Assembly (NCBI GenBank): GCA_014879745.1
Contig: JACSRM010000227.1
Location: forward strand, 1 to 45,997
Direction: 5' to 3'
Length of the DNA stretch: 45,997 nt
DNA from: Burkholderiaceae bacterium
Lineage (GTDB): Bacteria > Pseudomonadota > Gammaproteobacteria > Burkholderiales > Burkholderiaceae_C
Below are positions 1-7,262 of the stretch, piece after piece. The translations under genes were made by a program, and so were the position numbers. The notes under the pieces are model-generated. The model did no database searches. It had not been told where the DNA came from and saw only the letters and a list, made by a program, of their open reading frames with translations. The stretch's first letter is position 1. Each line of letters starts with the position of its first letter.

Positions 1-68
1 AGCTCAGCTGGGAGAGCGCTGCGTTCGCAATGCAGAGGTCGGGAGTTCGATCCTCCTCCTCTCCACCA
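1..68 (+). tRNA. tRNA-Ala (anticodon CGC), 5' end cut by the window
   Basis: The D arm, anticodon arm (stem CTGCG/TGCAG, loop TTCGCAA, anticodon CGC reading GCG Ala codons), T arm (GGGAG, loop TTCGATC, CTCCT) and 3' acceptor strand CCTCTCC followed by A and an encoded CCA (66-68) are all visible. The 5' acceptor strand and first spacer bases lie before the window. An intrinsic terminator follows 11 bases after the CCA. Confidence 0.93.
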
Positions 69-123
69 CGATTCCTGGAGCCAGGCCCTCATGTCGATGA
101 CGGCCTGGCTTTTTCTTGCCCGG
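66..123 (+). repeat. Direct repeat, copy 1 (tRNA CCA end plus terminator)
   Basis: This 58-bp segment begins with the CCA of tRNA-Ala and runs through the terminator to CTTGCCCGG. It recurs at 1276-1334 in the same orientation with three substitutions and one extra T in the T-run. The two copies bracket a toxin-antitoxin module, as the flanks of a tRNA-targeted insertion would. Confidence 0.85.
79..117 (+). terminator. Rho-independent terminator of the tRNA-Ala transcript
   Basis: A perfect 9-bp stem, AGCCAGGCC (79-87) with GGCCTGGCT (102-110), is followed by a T-run (110-114, then C, TT). A mutated second copy of this terminator lies at 1289-1326. Confidence 0.85.
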
Positions 124-603
124 ATCGCCAGTGCTGGCGCGGGTTCGCGGCTTGATGCGGTGCCTTGCCGCTGGCCAAAGGGGTGCCATTCCCCGCCCGC
201 CCAGCCTCTCCATTCGACCTGTGGCTGGCCGATGCACGGCGGGTCGACAAACCAGCGACTTGCGCGCGGTGGTTCGCGGTCAACGCCGGCGACCGGCGCA
301 GAGTCGAACCCGTCCATGCGACAGAACAACCGATCCTGATCGTCCCAGGGCCAGGGCAACTCGTTGTTCTGAACGCCCTATGGATCGCACCGATACGGTT
401 CGGTATCAGTGCGGCTATCGGACGACGAAGCGTGGGCTCGAGATCGACGCTGTGCGATATGAAAGCTTTCTTTGATGTGCCGATGCAAGTTCAAGCGGGC
501 TTGAACTGGAGCGAGCGACCCAGCCCCCCTCACCCAGTGCAGCCTGGCGGCTTGTATTGATATTATATACACTTTCTCCATACCATTCCTCCCGGAGCCG
601 GTC
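124..603. other. Gene-free stretch between tRNA and toxin-antitoxin operon
   Basis: No convincing coding frame is seen. A perfect hairpin AGTTCAAG-CGGG-CTTGAACT lies at 488-507. Just upstream of the antitoxin is an AT-rich patch (552-570) with GTAT (554-557) and ATAC (567-570) in inverted orientation around TGATATTAT. It stands out in this GC-rich DNA and is a candidate promoter/operator for autoregulation by the ribbon-helix-helix antitoxin. I see no integrase or other mobility gene. Confidence 0.5.
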
Positions 604-897
604 ATGTCCAAAGAAGCCGTGTTCACCATGAAGCTGGAGCCCGAGCTGCGCGACGCCTTCATGGCCGAGGCCGAGGCCAGCCACCGCCCGGCGTCGCAGG
701 TCGTGCGGGAGCTGATGCGCGAGTTCGTCGAGCGTCAACGGCAGGCACGCGAGTACGACGCGTTCCTGCGCGCCAAGGTCGATGCGGCGCGCACGCAGAT
801 CGCCTCCGGCCAGGTTGCCAGCAGCGCGGACGTCGAAGCGCGCTTCGCCGCCCGTCGAGCCGCGCTACGGGCGAAGGCCGGCGGCGCTGACGCATGA
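604..897 (+). CDS. Ribbon-helix-helix antitoxin (ParD/CopG-like) of a type II TA pair
   Basis: This 97-residue protein has a short N-terminal beta strand (about residues 5-11, VFTMKLEP) followed by two helices, the second carrying RPASQVVRELMREF. That is the usual ribbon-helix-helix DNA-binding fold of ParD/CopG-type antitoxins. The charged, Ala-rich C-terminal half would wrap the toxin. The start is preceded by a GGAG at 593-596. The gene ends in a 4-bp ATGA overlap with the toxin gene, the standard layout of such pairs. By family precedent it neutralises the downstream toxin and represses the operon; the AT-rich inverted motif at 554-570 is a plausible operator. The region between the two 58-bp direct repeats (66-123 and 1276-1334) contains only this pair, which suggests acquisition as a unit. 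The exact antitoxin family is uncertain. Confidence 0.8.
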   Translation: MSKEAVFTMKLEPELRDAFMAEAEASHRPASQVVRELMREFVERQRQAREYDAFLRAKVDAARTQIASGQVASSADVEARFAARRAALRAKAGGADA

Positions 898-1178
898 GAG
901 TCCTGTGGACCCTGTCCGCCGAGCAGGACCGCGCCGACATTGTCGATTTCATCGCCCAGGACAACCCGCGCGCTGCCATCCGGATGGATGAGCTCTTCGG
1001 GGCAGCGGTCGGCCGACTGGCCGAGCACCCCTTGATGGGGCGGCCTGGACAGATCCCGGGTACCCGCGAGTTGATCCCGCACGAGAGCTACCGGCTGGTC
1101 TACGAGGTGCAGACCGACACCGTGTGGATCTTGGCCCTGGTGCACACCGCTCGCCTGTGGCCGCCGGCCCGGCCGTGA
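894..1178 (+). CDS. RelE/ParE-family toxin
   Basis: This 94-residue protein has the ParE/RelE signature: an N-terminal strand then a helix with DRADIVDFIAQDNPRAA, a central PLMGRPGQIPGTRELI segment, the strand YRLVYEVQTDTVWILALVHTAR, and an early C-terminus ending in WPPARP. ParE-branch toxins typically poison DNA gyrase and RelE-branch toxins cleave mRNA; the sequence looks closer to ParE but the target cannot be decided here. The ATG overlaps the antitoxin stop (ATGA, 894-897), so translation is coupled. Length is normal for the family and no truncation is seen. Confidence 0.82.
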   Translation: MRVLWTLSAEQDRADIVDFIAQDNPRAAIRMDELFGAAVGRLAEHPLMGRPGQIPGTRELIPHESYRLVYEVQTDTVWILALVHTARLWPPARP

Positions 1179-1275
1179 TAGGGGGCAGTCGGCGGCCCTC
1201 GACCCGCAGGCCCGCAGATGCCCGCGGCATTACTCGTAAGCTCAACGAGCGGCCTTTGCGGCAGGCAACCGCCCG

Positions 1276-1334
1276 CCACGACTCCTGGAGCCAGTCCTTC
1301 ATGTCGATGACGGCCTGGCTTTTTTCTTGCCCGG
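1276..1334 (+). repeat. Direct repeat, copy 2 (tRNA end plus terminator)
   Basis: Second copy of the 66-123 segment, about 1.21 kb downstream in the same orientation. Differences are T72/C1282, G85/T1295, C88/T1298 and one extra T in the T-run. The copy starts at CCACG, the tRNA CCA boundary, but the preceding bases do not form a functional tRNA. Confidence 0.85.
1289..1326 (+). terminator. Duplicated, weakened intrinsic terminator
   Basis: AGCCAG (1289-1294) pairs with CTGGCT (1315-1320) and is followed by six Ts. The inner part of the stem is broken by the G-to-T change at 1295 relative to copy 1. It could still end transcription from the toxin-antitoxin operon. Confidence 0.6.
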
Positions 1335-1625
1335 GTCGAGCGAACCGGCCGCCCTGTGCGGTGCCATGACCGCGACGAGCGCGGCAGGCAAGGCCGTGAC
1401 CGAACCTCGTCCGCCTACGCGAAGCTCGGCCGCAGGATGCCGAGCCTGCCATGGCGGGGGAAGTCGCGTGACGCCGGCACGGGCGATTGGCGACGGCATC
1501 GAACCAGAGCGACAACAGCGAGTACTGATTCATCCTGCTCGTCCGCCGCGCGGACGGCCCGCGCTCGGACGCGGTGCGGCGCGCGAGCGGTTCTCGGTTT
1601 CGCAAGCACCTGGTAACAATTTGGC

Positions 1626-1655
1626 TTGAAATGTGCGTTTTGCACATTTACAATG
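1626..1655 (+). promoter_or_regulatory. Sigma70-like promoter with overlapping palindromic operator, upstream of the DUF6502 gene
   Basis: TTGAAA (1626-1631) and TACAAT (1649-1654) are 17 bp apart. The spacer is filled by a perfect inverted repeat, AAATGTGC (1629-1636), GTTTT, GCACATTT (1642-1649). A second one overlaps it: CACATT (1643-1648), TAC, AATGTG (1652-1657 region). This gives three alternating AATGTG half-sites. The position is that of a repressor site. The predicted transcription start falls at about 1661, next to the ATG at 1662, suggesting a leaderless or nearly leaderless mRNA. Confidence 0.62.
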
Positions 1656-1661
1656 TGCCGC

Positions 1662-2594
1662 ATGCGATCGTCATCACCACCTGCCGCGAAGGCGCCCCCC
1701 GTCGGTGCCGCCACCGCCGACGCCGAGGCCCTGACGCATGCGGTCAACGCGCTGCTCGCGCCGATCGCGCAGCTCGCCGTCGCCAAGGGCATGCCGTGCT
1801 CGACGGTCGAGGCACTGCTGCGCAAGGCGTTCGTTCGCGCCGCGCGCGACGCGCATCCGAACCTCGCGCCGCAGCGCATGGTGAGCCGCATCGCGACCGC
1901 GACCGGCCTGAATCGCCGCGAGGTGACGCGCCTGACGCAGCACGACGCCATGCCCGCGCCGCGGCGCCCGCTGTCGGCTGAGGTCTTCGCGCGCTGGTCG
2001 AGCGATCCGCACTATCGCGATGCGAAAGGCCGCCCGCGCAAGCTCGCACGCCAGGGCCCGGCGCCGAGCTTCGAGGCGCTGGCGCAGTCGGTGACGCGCG
2101 ACGTGCACCCGCGCAGCCTGCTAGACGAACTGCTGCGTCTGGGGCTGGCCGCCGCCGACGCGGCGGACGACAGCGTCGCCCTGGTTCACGACGCCTTCGT
2201 GCCGCGCGGCGATGCCGCGCGCATGCTCGGCTTTCTGGGCGACAACGTCGGCGACCATCTGAGCGGCGCCGTCGCCAACGTGCTCGGCGACGGCCGTCGG
2301 CACTTCGAGCAGGCGGTGTTCGCCGACGAACTCTCGGCGCAGTCGCTCGAGGCGACGCGCGCGACGATCAGCGCGCAGTGGCACGCGCTCGCCGCCGCGC
2401 TCGTGCCGCAGCTCGAGGCCGCGATCGCAGCCGATCGCGCCGCGGGCCGCGCGCAGGACCAGCGCCTGCGCATCGGCCTCTTCAGCTACAGCCAACGCAT
2501 GCCCGACGACTCGGGCACGACGCCGGATGACGCGGCCATCCGGACGAACGAAGCTCTGCCGCCCATCCCCACAAACGAGAGAGACCGCTCATGA
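1662..2594 (+). CDS. DUF6502 family protein
   Basis: The ~310-residue protein resembles the DUF6502 family, whose biochemical role is not established. Residues about 25-85 are helical and include a segment like a winged-helix/HTH (CSTVEALLRKAF...MVSRIATATGLNRREVTRL), followed by an Arg/Pro-rich linker and a largely helical C-terminal region. I prefer the ATG at 1662 because an apparent -10 box covers 1649-1654, which excludes the in-frame TTG at 1626 and ATG at 1653 if that promoter is used. The gene ends in an ATGA overlap with the DUF5666 lipoprotein gene, a pairing I recall as common for these two families. The palindromes over its promoter suggest autoregulation, which is inference. Confidence 0.75.
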   Translation: MRSSSPPAAKAPPVGAATADAEALTHAVNALLAPIAQLAVAKGMPCSTVEALLRKAFVRAARDAHPNLAPQRMVSRIATATGLNRREVTRLTQHDAMPAPRRPLSAEVFARWSSDPHYRDAKGRPRKLARQGPAPSFEALAQSVTRDVHPRSLLDELLRLGLAAADAADDSVALVHDAFVPRGDAARMLGFLGDNVGDHLSGAVANVLGDGRRHFEQAVFADELSAQSLEATRATISAQWHALAAALVPQLEAAIAADRAAGRAQDQRLRIGLFSYSQRMPDDSGTTPDDAAIRTNEALPPIPTNERDRS

Positions 2595-3895
2595 GCACAC
2601 GCACTCCAGTCACCGGCATCGCGCCGCCGCCTGCCCCGCGCCGCCTGCTGCGCGCCGTATGCACCTTGTCGGCGGCAGCGCTGCTGCTCGCCTGCGGCGG
2701 CGGCGGGGGCGACGTCGCCGGTGTCGGCACCGGCGGCACCGGATCGTTCAGCATCGGCACCGTCACCGGCTTCGGCTCGGTCTTCGTCAACGGCGTGCGC
2801 TACGAAGACGACGGCGCGCGGCTGATCGACGACGACGGCACGGTGACGATCCTCGGCAGCAGCGCCAACCCGCTGCGCGTGGGCATGGTGGTCGAGGTCA
2901 CCGGCAGCGACGACGGCGGCGTCCGCAGCGCGACGCAGATCGCCTACGGCGCCGAGCTCGAAGGGCCGGTGACCGCGGTCGACGCCGCCGCCGGCACCTT
3001 CCGCGTCTTCGGCGTCACGGTGCGCACAACGTCGACGACGGTCTACGAAGATATCGCCGGTGTCGCGTCGCTCGCCGCCGGCAACGTGGTCGAGGTCCAC
3101 GGCCTGCCCGACAGCGCCGGCCGGATCGTCGCGACCCACGTCGAGCGCGAGGCGACGAGCGAGGCCGCCTACGCGGCGGACGGTGGCACCTACCGGCTGC
3201 GCGGGCCGGTCGACGGGCTCCTCAGTTCGTCGTCGGGCAGCACCTTCACGCTGCGCGGCGTCGCGATCCGCACCGACGGCGCAACGCAACTCGACGGCAC
3301 GCCGACCGAAGGCGCCTCGGTCAGCGTGCGCCTGAACCCGACGCTGCAGTCCGACGGCCGCTATCTCGCCCAGCGCGTCAAGGTGCGCAGCGCGTCGTTC
3401 GACGATCTGCCCTCTTCCGCTGAGGCCGAGATCGAAGGCTACGTCAGCGATCTCGATGCGAGCGCCGGCAACTTGAGCGTTGCCGGCTATCCGGTGCGGC
3501 TCGCGGCGAACGTCGCCTACGAGGACGGCACCGCCGCCGACCTGAAGAACGGCGTGCGCATCGAGGCCAAGGGCAGCGTCACCAACGGCGTGCTGGTCGC
3601 GGCGCGGATCGAGTTCGAATCGCTCGACGACGATGACGACGGCGATGACGACGAGGTGCCGGGCGGGCTGCCCGAGTTCGAGTTCAAGGGCACGGCCGCG
3701 TGCATCGAATGCGGCGCCAGCAGCGGCAGCTTCGGCATCAAGGGCGTCACCGTGACCTACGACGCGCGCACCGAGTTCGACGACGGCCTGAGCGGCACGA
3801 CACTCGAAGGCCGCATCGTCGAGGTCGAGGCCGTGGCCGAGACGAGCACGGGGGGCACCGTCTACCGCGCGACGAAGATCGAGCTCGACGACTGA
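2591..3895 (+). CDS. DUF5666 domain-containing lipoprotein
   Basis: A 434-residue secreted protein with an N-terminal hydrophobic stretch and a lipobox (LLLAC, Cys at about residue 36) followed by a Gly-rich spacer, so it is probably a lipoprotein. The mature part is a series of similar beta-rich repeats of 60-90 residues built on GxVTxFGSVFVNGVRY / EGPVTAVDAAAGTFRVFGVTV / EIEGYVSDLDASAGNLSVAGYPV, the DUF5666 pattern, each likely a small OB-like barrel. An acidic run (DDDDDGDDDE) lies at about residues 343-353. Function is unknown. It is translationally coupled to the DUF6502 gene upstream. Confidence 0.8.
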   Translation: MSTRTPVTGIAPPPAPRRLLRAVCTLSAAALLLACGGGGGDVAGVGTGGTGSFSIGTVTGFGSVFVNGVRYEDDGARLIDDDGTVTILGSSANPLRVGMVVEVTGSDDGGVRSATQIAYGAELEGPVTAVDAAAGTFRVFGVTVRTTSTTVYEDIAGVASLAAGNVVEVHGLPDSAGRIVATHVEREATSEAAYAADGGTYRLRGPVDGLLSSSSGSTFTLRGVAIRTDGATQLDGTPTEGASVSVRLNPTLQSDGRYLAQRVKVRSASFDDLPSSAEAEIEGYVSDLDASAGNLSVAGYPVRLAANVAYEDGTAADLKNGVRIEAKGSVTNGVLVAARIEFESLDDDDDGDDDEVPGGLPEFEFKGTAACIECGASSGSFGIKGVTVTYDARTEFDDGLSGTTLEGRIVEVEAVAETSTGGTVYRATKIELDD

Positions 3896-3905
3896 TCGGC
3901 GATGC

Positions 3906-3937
3906 CGCCGCCCACGCGCCGCTGCACATGGGCGGCG
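3906..3937. terminator. Hairpin between convergent genes, possible terminator
   Basis: CGCCGCCCA (3906-3914) pairs perfectly with TGGGCGGCG (3929-3937), 10 bases after the DUF5666 stop. There is no T-run, so termination is only suggested by position between convergent genes. Confidence 0.4.
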
Positions 3938-4080
3938 CAGTGGTTCGATTCAGCGGCGAGTGCCATCCCGACGCGCGAGAGCCAACCGGGCGTGGTTGGT
4001 TCTTCTTCGACCCATGGCTCGGCACTGGCGCGCTTTCGGTCGGGGTCGCGACGGGCGAAGCCGCAGCGGCCTCAGCGGCC

Positions 4081-4587
4081 TCAGCGCGTCGCCCCGAACG
4101 CCGGGTGGTAGGTGACGATCCCGTGCGGGGCCGAATCGTCGAGCGGGACGGCCAGGAAGTAGCCGGGCGGCGCCCCGGGGAGGACCAGATCAGCGGTCGC
4201 GCGAAAGCCGAAGCGCCGGTAGTAGTCGGGGTCGCCGAGCAGTACGCATCCACTCGCAGCGCGCGGCCGCAGAGCCGCAAGCGCAGCGTGCATCAACGAG
4301 GCGCCGATTCCGCGCCGCTGATGCGCGGGGAGCACCGAGATCGGGCCCAGGCCGTACCAGCCGGCCGCACCATCGCTGATCGACACCGGCGAGACGGCAA
4401 CATGGCCGACGACCGCATCGTCGAGCGCTGCGACGAGCGAAATCGTCAGCGCGCCCGCACGCCGCAGCGCATTGACGATGTGCTGCTCGGTATGGCTGGT
4501 GTGCGGCGCCTGCGCGAAAGCTGCGCGCGTGACGGCATCGATCGCCGCCGCATCGGCCGGCAGTTCGTCCCTGATCGCGAGCGACAT
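4081..4587 (-). CDS. GNAT-family N-acetyltransferase (YhbS-like)
   Basis: A 168-residue acetyl-CoA-dependent acyltransferase. The N-terminal strand IRDELPADAAAIDAVTRAAF, the VVGHVAVSPVSI strand, motif A (GLGPISVLPAHQRRGIGASLM, with the pyrophosphate-binding QRRGIG at about residues 91-96) and the C-terminal DPDYYRRFGF segment match YhbS-type GNAT proteins. The substrate cannot be read from sequence. It is the last gene of the minus-strand run DUF2249-ccoG-FmdE-like-GNAT, 69 bp after the FmdE-like gene, and converges with the DUF5666 gene. Confidence 0.85.
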   Translation of the reverse strand: MSLAIRDELPADAAAIDAVTRAAFAQAPHTSHTEQHIVNALRRAGALTISLVAALDDAVVGHVAVSPVSISDGAAGWYGLGPISVLPAHQRRGIGASLMHAALAALRPRAASGCVLLGDPDYYRRFGFRATADLVLPGAPPGYFLAVPLDDSAPHGIVTYHPAFGATR

Positions 4588-4656
4588 CGGGCTCGCCGGC
4601 GTCAGACGATGAAGCCGTCGGCAGGCTGAGCGACTTCGGCCCGCGATCGCGGCGCG

Positions 4657-5307
4657 CTACGCATCCGCCGGGACGGCAGCGGCGACGCCTTGCACTTCGA
4701 TGACCCGCGGGTCGTCGGCGAACTCGGTGAGCAGCCTGCGCACGCGCTCCTGCCAGATCGTGCCGAAGAGTTGCTCCTCTTCCTCGCTCGCGACGCCCGT
4801 CAGGCAGCGCGGCATCAGGACCGGGACACGGGCGTCGCCCGGCACGTGCTCGAGATGCGCGCTGACGACGACCGACGCGCCGGTGTCGAGCCGCGTGAAG
4901 CGGATCTGCCCCGGCAGGTCGACGCCGAAGGCGAGCAGCCGGCGCCGATCGAAGCGGCCGGCGAGGCCCTTGAAGCCGGTATCGACCGTCGCGCCGGTGA
5001 GCAGCGTCACGACGTTGGCGATCACCCCGGTCACACCCTCGAGCGCGTCGTTGCGCAGTTCGACGCTGATGCCGCCGCGCACCGGCAGCGAGTCGGGATA
5101 GAGCGCACCGAAGGCAGCGCGCGTCATCAGGTAGGCCGACGCGACCGTCGGGCACGAATGGCCGGCGAGCCGGACCACATCGGCGTAGCCGTATTCGAGG
5201 ATGCCTCCCGGCGCGGCGCCGAGGAACGCGGCGAGCGGATCGCGCACGCGGATGCGCGGCGCGGCGTCGTAGAAGTCGGGCAGTTGCATGGTGATGATCT
5301 CCGGCAT
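4657..5307 (-). CDS. FmdE-like protein
   Basis: A 216-residue protein resembling the FmdE domain (formylmethanofuran dehydrogenase subunit E): a GHSCP motif (His50, Cys52), an Ala-rich helix and the VELRNDALEGVTGVIANVVTLLTGATVDTGFKG segment. FmdE-type proteins also occur alone in non-methanogens, where their role is unclear; they may bind metal. No formylmethanofuran pathway genes are nearby, so methanogenic C1 chemistry is not implied. The start at 5307 gives MPEIITMQL; the ATG at 5289 is an alternative. It lies 41 bp after ccoG and is probably cotranscribed with it, under the NsrR-like box at 7144-7166. Confidence 0.68.
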   Translation of the reverse strand: MPEIITMQLPDFYDAAPRIRVRDPLAAFLGAAPGGILEYGYADVVRLAGHSCPTVASAYLMTRAAFGALYPDSLPVRGGISVELRNDALEGVTGVIANVVTLLTGATVDTGFKGLAGRFDRRRLLAFGVDLPGQIRFTRLDTGASVVVSAHLEHVPGDARVPVLMPRCLTGVASEEEEQLFGTIWQERVRRLLTEFADDPRVIEVQGVAAAVPADA

Positions 5308-5348
5308 GGGTTCGAGGATTCGCTGAATCGGCAGTTCGCGCCGGCCGT

Positions 5349-6797
5349 TCAACGCGGAACGAAATAGGTCGACTTCTCGCGCGCGGTCGTCACGACGCCG
5401 TCGTCGTCGGTCGAGACCTCGAGCACGATCGGGCTGGCGCGACCGCGGTAGGCCTCGGCCGCCTCGGGCGCGAGCGCGAGGCGCAAGACGAGCGTGCCGA
5501 TGCCCGTCGGCGGCACGTCGACCGCGGCCGGCGAGGTGATGCGCAACCCCGGCAGGCCGGACGCCTCGACGCGGTAGCGCCGCGCCTGCTCGGTGCCGTT
5601 GGCGATGTGCAGCGTATAGACGTTCTCGATCTGCCCGCCTTCGACGACGCGCGCGAGCGACCCCCGATCCTTGATGATGTCGACCGTGAAGCCCTTGCGC
5701 AGCGACAGGCTCGCGACGAAGGCGATGCTCGCCGCGATCAGCACCGCGCCGTAGATCAGCACCCGCGGGCGCAGCACGCGGCGCAGCATCTCGTTGCGCG
5801 TCAGGTGGCTGGCAACGCCGCGCTCGGTCGCGTAGCGGATCAGCCCCGGCGGGTAGTTCATGCGGCCCATCACGTCGTCGCAGACGTCGACGCAGGCGGC
5901 GCAGCCTATGCATTCGTTCTGCAGGCCGTTGCGGATATCGATGCCGGTCGGGCAGACCTGCACGCAAAGGCCGCAGTCGACGCAGTCGCCGAGGCCCAAT
6001 GCCTTCGGATCGGCCTTGCGCGAGCGCGAACCGCGCGCCTCGCCGCGCTGTGTGTCGTAGGCGATGACGAGCGAATCCTTGTCGATCAGCGCGCTCTGGA
6101 AGCGCGCATACGGGCACATGTACTTGCACACCTGCTCGCGCATGTAGCCGGCGTTGCCGTAGGTCGCGAAGGCGTAGAAGAGGATCCAGAACACTTCCCA
6201 CGGCGACAGCGCGAACGACGCGAGGCTCGCGCCGAGGGTGCGGATCGGCGTGAAATAGCCGACGAAGGTAAAGCCGGTGACGAGCCCGATCGAGATCCAC
6301 GCAAGCTGCTTGGCGCCCTTGCGGGCGAGCTTCTCGGCGCCCCACGGCGCAGCGTCGAGCCGGATGCGGGCGACGCGGTCGCCCTCGGTGTGGCGCTCGA
6401 CCCAGAGGAAGATCTCGGTATAGACCGTCTGCGGACACGAATAGCCGCACCACAGGCGGCCGGCGACGGCGGTGAAGAAGAACAGCGCGAGTGCCGAGAT
6501 GATGAGCAGCGCCGCAAGATAGATCAGATCCTGCGGCTGCAGCACGAGGCCGAAGACGAAGAAGCGGCGCTGCGAGATATCGAACAGCATTGCCTGCCGT
6601 CCGTTCCATTGCAGCCACGGCAGGCCGTAGAAGATGCCCTGCGTGAGCCACACCATCGTCCAGCGCCAGCGCGCGAACCAGCCGTGGACGGCGCGCGGAT
6701 AGACCTTCGCCTGCTTCTCGTACATCGAGACCACGAAGTCCGCGTCCGCCGCGGCGGCGACCGGGCGAATCGGGATCACTGGGCGAGGCTCGGACAT
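5349..6797 (-). CDS. ccoG: Cytochrome c oxidase accessory protein CcoG/FixG
   Basis: A 482-residue membrane Fe-S protein with several transmembrane segments (roughly 45-65, 88-112, 165-185, 195-215 and 325-345). CGYSCP (Cys117/121) and CKYMC (Cys224/228) lie near the membrane, then two [4Fe-4S] motifs: CVDCGLCVQVCP (272-282) and CIGCAACVDVC (296-306). The C-terminal ~130 residues form the Ig-like FixG_C domain. CcoG reduces Cu(II) for cbb3-oxidase CuB assembly in studied species. No ccoNOQP operon is in this window; instead it follows a DUF2249 gene (66 bp gap) behind an NsrR-like site, which suggests NO-responsive expression. Confidence 0.95.
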   Translation of the reverse strand: MSEPRPVIPIRPVAAAADADFVVSMYEKQAKVYPRAVHGWFARWRWTMVWLTQGIFYGLPWLQWNGRQAMLFDISQRRFFVFGLVLQPQDLIYLAALLIISALALFFFTAVAGRLWCGYSCPQTVYTEIFLWVERHTEGDRVARIRLDAAPWGAEKLARKGAKQLAWISIGLVTGFTFVGYFTPIRTLGASLASFALSPWEVFWILFYAFATYGNAGYMREQVCKYMCPYARFQSALIDKDSLVIAYDTQRGEARGSRSRKADPKALGLGDCVDCGLCVQVCPTGIDIRNGLQNECIGCAACVDVCDDVMGRMNYPPGLIRYATERGVASHLTRNEMLRRVLRPRVLIYGAVLIAASIAFVASLSLRKGFTVDIIKDRGSLARVVEGGQIENVYTLHIANGTEQARRYRVEASGLPGLRITSPAAVDVPPTGIGTLVLRLALAPEAAEAYRGRASPIVLEVSTDDDGVVTTAREKSTYFVPR

Positions 6798-6863
6798 GCC
6801 GGCTGCGCGATCAACGGCGCTGCGGCGCCGTGCGGCTGGCGGCGGCGCGTGCGCGAAGGCGCA

Positions 6864-7121
6864 TCACTTGACGACGAAGTCGATCACGATCGCGCCCGGG
6901 TCGCGCTGGCGGTATTCGATGCTCACGCGCTCGCCGTAGTGCGTCATGATCTGGTCGAGCAGCGGCAGCGGATCGTGGTCGTTGACGAAGCGCATCGTCT
7001 CGCCCGGGTTGAGCGCATCGAGCGCGCCGAAGATCGCCGCATGGCGAAAGCGCTTCGCGATGCCGCGCGCGTCGAAGGGGTAGATCGCGGTCGGCGAGAG
7101 GTGCAGGTGGGCTTGCGACAT
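6864..7121 (-). CDS. DUF2249 domain protein (first copy)
   Basis: An 85-residue single-domain DUF2249 protein. The conserved core is DARGIAKRFRHAAIFGALDALNPGETMRFVNDHDPLPLLDQI, with the typical VNDHDP motif at about residues 45-50, followed by a basic strand and the C-terminal GAIVIDFVV. These TusA-like alpha/beta proteins cluster with hemerythrins, NnrS and denitrification genes; the biochemical role is not settled. Start chosen at 7121. It heads the operon with ccoG. Its upstream region holds an NsrR-like palindrome and a sigma70-like promoter. A second family member lies at 27437-27733. Confidence 0.85.
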   Translation of the reverse strand: MSQAHLHLSPTAIYPFDARGIAKRFRHAAIFGALDALNPGETMRFVNDHDPLPLLDQIMTHYGERVSIEYRQRDPGAIVIDFVVK

Positions 7122-7143
7122 GACGGCCTTTCAGCGGGTTGTA

Positions 7144-7166
7144 AAGATGGATGCGGAATGCACCTA
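7144..7166 (-). promoter_or_regulatory. nsrR box: NsrR-like binding site upstream of DUF2249-ccoG
   Basis: The palindrome AAGATGGATGC-G-GAATGCACCTA matches the published NsrR consensus (AAGATGCATTT-N-AAATGCATCTT) at 16-18 of 22 informative positions, with the AAGATG half intact. It covers the predicted transcription start downstream of the -10 at 7166-7171, a repressing position. An nsrR gene is in this window at 25482-25979. Confidence 0.68.
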
Positions 7167-7194
7167 TTCTACGGAGTGCGCCGGCCTAAAGCAA
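7166..7194 (-). promoter_or_regulatory. Sigma70-like promoter of the DUF2249-ccoG operon
   Basis: On the minus strand TTGCTT (7194-7189) and TAGAAT (7171-7166) are separated by exactly 17 bp. The start point would be near 7159, inside the NsrR-like box, with a ~38-nt leader to the DUF2249 ATG. Confidence 0.55.
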
Positions 7195-7262
7195 TATCCA
7201 CCATACATCTTCACAACGGGGCGTACCGGCCGATGGCCTCGCCCCGGCGCCGGCGTCGGGCC

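Larger units (their letters stand above)
1179..1652. other. Gene-free stretch after the TA module
   Basis: Apart from the second direct repeat and terminator (1276-1334) and the promoter/operator from 1626 onward, I see no coding region. Frames open here lack ribosome-binding sites and codon patterns like the neighbours. The 1335-1620 part is GC-rich with several short inverted repeats but no feature I can name. Confidence 0.5.

Noticed and set aside
1236-1280. tRNA-like stretch (AGCTCAACGAGC followed by CCACGA) before the second direct repeat
   Set aside because: No anticodon or T arm can be formed; at most a decayed remnant and too weak to claim.
1380-1450. Possible fourth copy of the structured repeat core (GGCAGGCAAGGCC ... 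GCAGGATGCC ... GCCTGCC)
   Set aside because: Only short pieces match; the GCAACGCCGC half and the terminal inverted repeats are missing.
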